DNA of 64,000 bases, taken from an uncultured Bizionia sp. GTDB lineage: Bacteria > Bacteroidota > Bacteroidia > Flavobacteriales > Flavobacteriaceae. The notes under the pieces were generated by a model that saw only the letters and a list, made by a program, of their open reading frames with translations, was not told the origin of the DNA and did no database searches. Location: assembly GCA_947496215.1 (NCBI GenBank), contig CANMCF010000006.1:124001-188000 (forward strand), read 5' to 3'. Below are positions 63,123 to 64,000 of the stretch, in pieces. Within the stretch, counting starts at the first letter, position 1, and each line of letters starts with the position of its first letter. The translations under genes were made by a program, and so were the position numbers.

Positions 63123-64000
63123 TTAAAATTGGTTGATTATCATTGTCGCTACTCTCAATGCTTCCGTACCATCATGCAAGGTCACAATCGGTGTCGTATC
63201 GTTGTCAATGGCATCTGCAAATGTTTCCAGTTCGTCCAAGATGGCATTGTTGACAGATATTTCCGGATTGTCGAAGTAGATTTGTTTTTTAATGCCTTCT
63301 GCATTTTGAAGGATCATATCGAAATCTCCGGGATTGGTTGGAGCATCTTTCATTTTGACAACTTCACATTTCTTTTCCAAGAAATCAACTGAAATGTAGG
63401 CATCTCGTTGAAAAAAACGTGTTTTACGCATATTCTTCAATGAAATTCTACTTGCTGTCAAGTTGGCAACACAACCATTTACAAATTCTATTCTGGCGTT
63501 TGCTATGTCTGGAGTATCACTTATAACGGATACACCACTTGCAGATACGTGTTTCACCTTGGATTTTACGACGCTTAGTATTACATCTATATCATGAATC
63601 ATCAAATCCAATACGACAGGGACATCCGTACCACGAGGGTTGAATTCTGCCAAACGATGTGATTCGATGAACATTGGCGAATCCAATTGTCCTTTAACGG
63701 CCATAAATGCAGGGTTGAAACGTTCCACATGACCTACTTGACCCTTAACGCCATGCTCGGCCACCAAAGCTCTCAATGTTTCAGCTTCCTCGACGGTATT
63801 GGTAATGGGTTTTTCTATAAAGATATGCTTTCCCTTTGCTATGGCTTGTTTTGCACAATCATAATGGGAGAGGGTAGGAGTTACGATATCTACGACATCT
63901 ACTGCTTCTATTAGAGCTTCTATGGTGTTGAAGTATTTGTAGCCAAATTCAGCTTCGACCTTCTTGGCATTGGCTTCATCTGCATCATAAAATCCTACAA
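63123..64000 (-). CDS. Gfo/Idh/MocA-family oxidoreductase (runs off the window)
   Basis: The open frame continues to the window edge, so the true start is outside. It contains VGFYDADEANAKKVEAEFG and IVTPTLSHYDCAKQAIAKGKHIFIEKPITNTVEEAE (with the EKP signature), then GVKGQVGHVERFNPAF. This is an NAD(P)-dependent sugar or related oxidoreductase of the Gfo/Idh/MocA type. The substrate is unknown. The TTG at 63776 is inside the frame and is not a start. Confidence 0.9.
   Translation of the reverse strand, partial: VGFYDADEANAKKVEAEFGYKYFNTIEALIEAVDVVDIVTPTLSHYDCAKQAIAKGKHIFIEKPITNTVEEAETLRALVAEHGVKGQVGHVERFNPAFMAVKGQLDSPMFIESHRLAEFNPRGTDVPVVLDLMIHDIDVILSVVKSKVKHVSASGVSVISDTPDIANARIEFVNGCVANLTASRISLKNMRKTRFFQRDAYISVDFLEKKCEVVKMKDAPTNPGDFDMILQNAEGIKKQIYFDNPEISVNNAILDELETFADAIDNDTTPIVTLHDGTEALRVATMIINQF

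Overview
The window is 64 kb of AT-rich chromosome from a member of the Bacteroidota, almost certainly family Flavobacteriaceae. This is inferred from the gene families and gene order: a protein with a type IX secretion (T9SS) sorting domain, a PorD-like T9SS protein, glyceraldehyde-3-phosphate dehydrogenase with a long N-terminal extension, LVIVD beta-propeller lipoproteins, Bacteroidota-type promoters (TTG, about 19 bp, TAnnTTTG), and few Shine-Dalgarno sites. I saw no prophage, insertion sequence, CRISPR array, rRNA or tRNA. Coding density is high and most genes are housekeeping.

Layout. 1-8 kb: 5' end of purB, a haem-binding protein, a glycosyltransferase, a serine hydrolase with an AhpD-like protein, an M28 peptidase, a J-domain/KTSC protein and small envelope proteins. 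8-13 kb: a run of minus-strand genes separated by strong hairpin terminators (coiled-coil membrane protein, two LVIVD lipoproteins, GAPDH, HtrA). 13-17.5 kb: dapF, a GNAT gene, mltG and two envelope proteins. 17.5-27 kb: tetrapyrrole methylase, secreted sugar dehydrogenase, low-Mr phosphatase, dnaA with a divergent thioesterase, then YigZ, EamA, HAD, ribD, GNAT and prmC. 27-34.4 kb: a LOG-like gene, ligA, then a tandem array of paralogous multi-pass membrane genes, one broken. 34.4-44.9 kb: a two-gene 5'-nucleotidase, dapA, an inward-rectifier channel, then bamD-rpoZ-coaBC-porD-recN-fabI. 45-51.5 kb: an outer-membrane barrel, a glycosyltransferase, YbbR, coaE and a two-component system. 51.7-54.1 kb: a looser region with a barrel protein, a PRMT-like methyltransferase and a small gene relic. 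54-64 kb: a minus-strand block with miaA, a K+ channel, a DUF3857 protein, an exonuclease/GIY-YIG protein, YggS, a DUF1015 protein, an M23 peptidase, 3-hydroxyacyl-CoA dehydrogenase and a partial Gfo/Idh/MocA oxidoreductase.

The most unusual part is the array after ligA. Five related membrane genes of two subtypes follow one another. Between the third and fourth lies a decayed copy of the 3' end of ligA. The simplest reading is that a segment covering the ligA tail and two membrane genes was tandemly duplicated and then decayed; the first gene has since lost a central segment and its frame. Two other observations deserve a check. miaA and the exonuclease/GIY-YIG gene both have intact conserved N-termini but no ATG, GTG or TTG codon upstream of them, and miaA lies in the same frame as the channel gene before it, separated by one stop codon. 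The product of 52726-53718 carries the paired glutamates typical of protein arginine methyltransferases at the same spacing.

All assignments come from reading sequence and from family knowledge; no database search was run.
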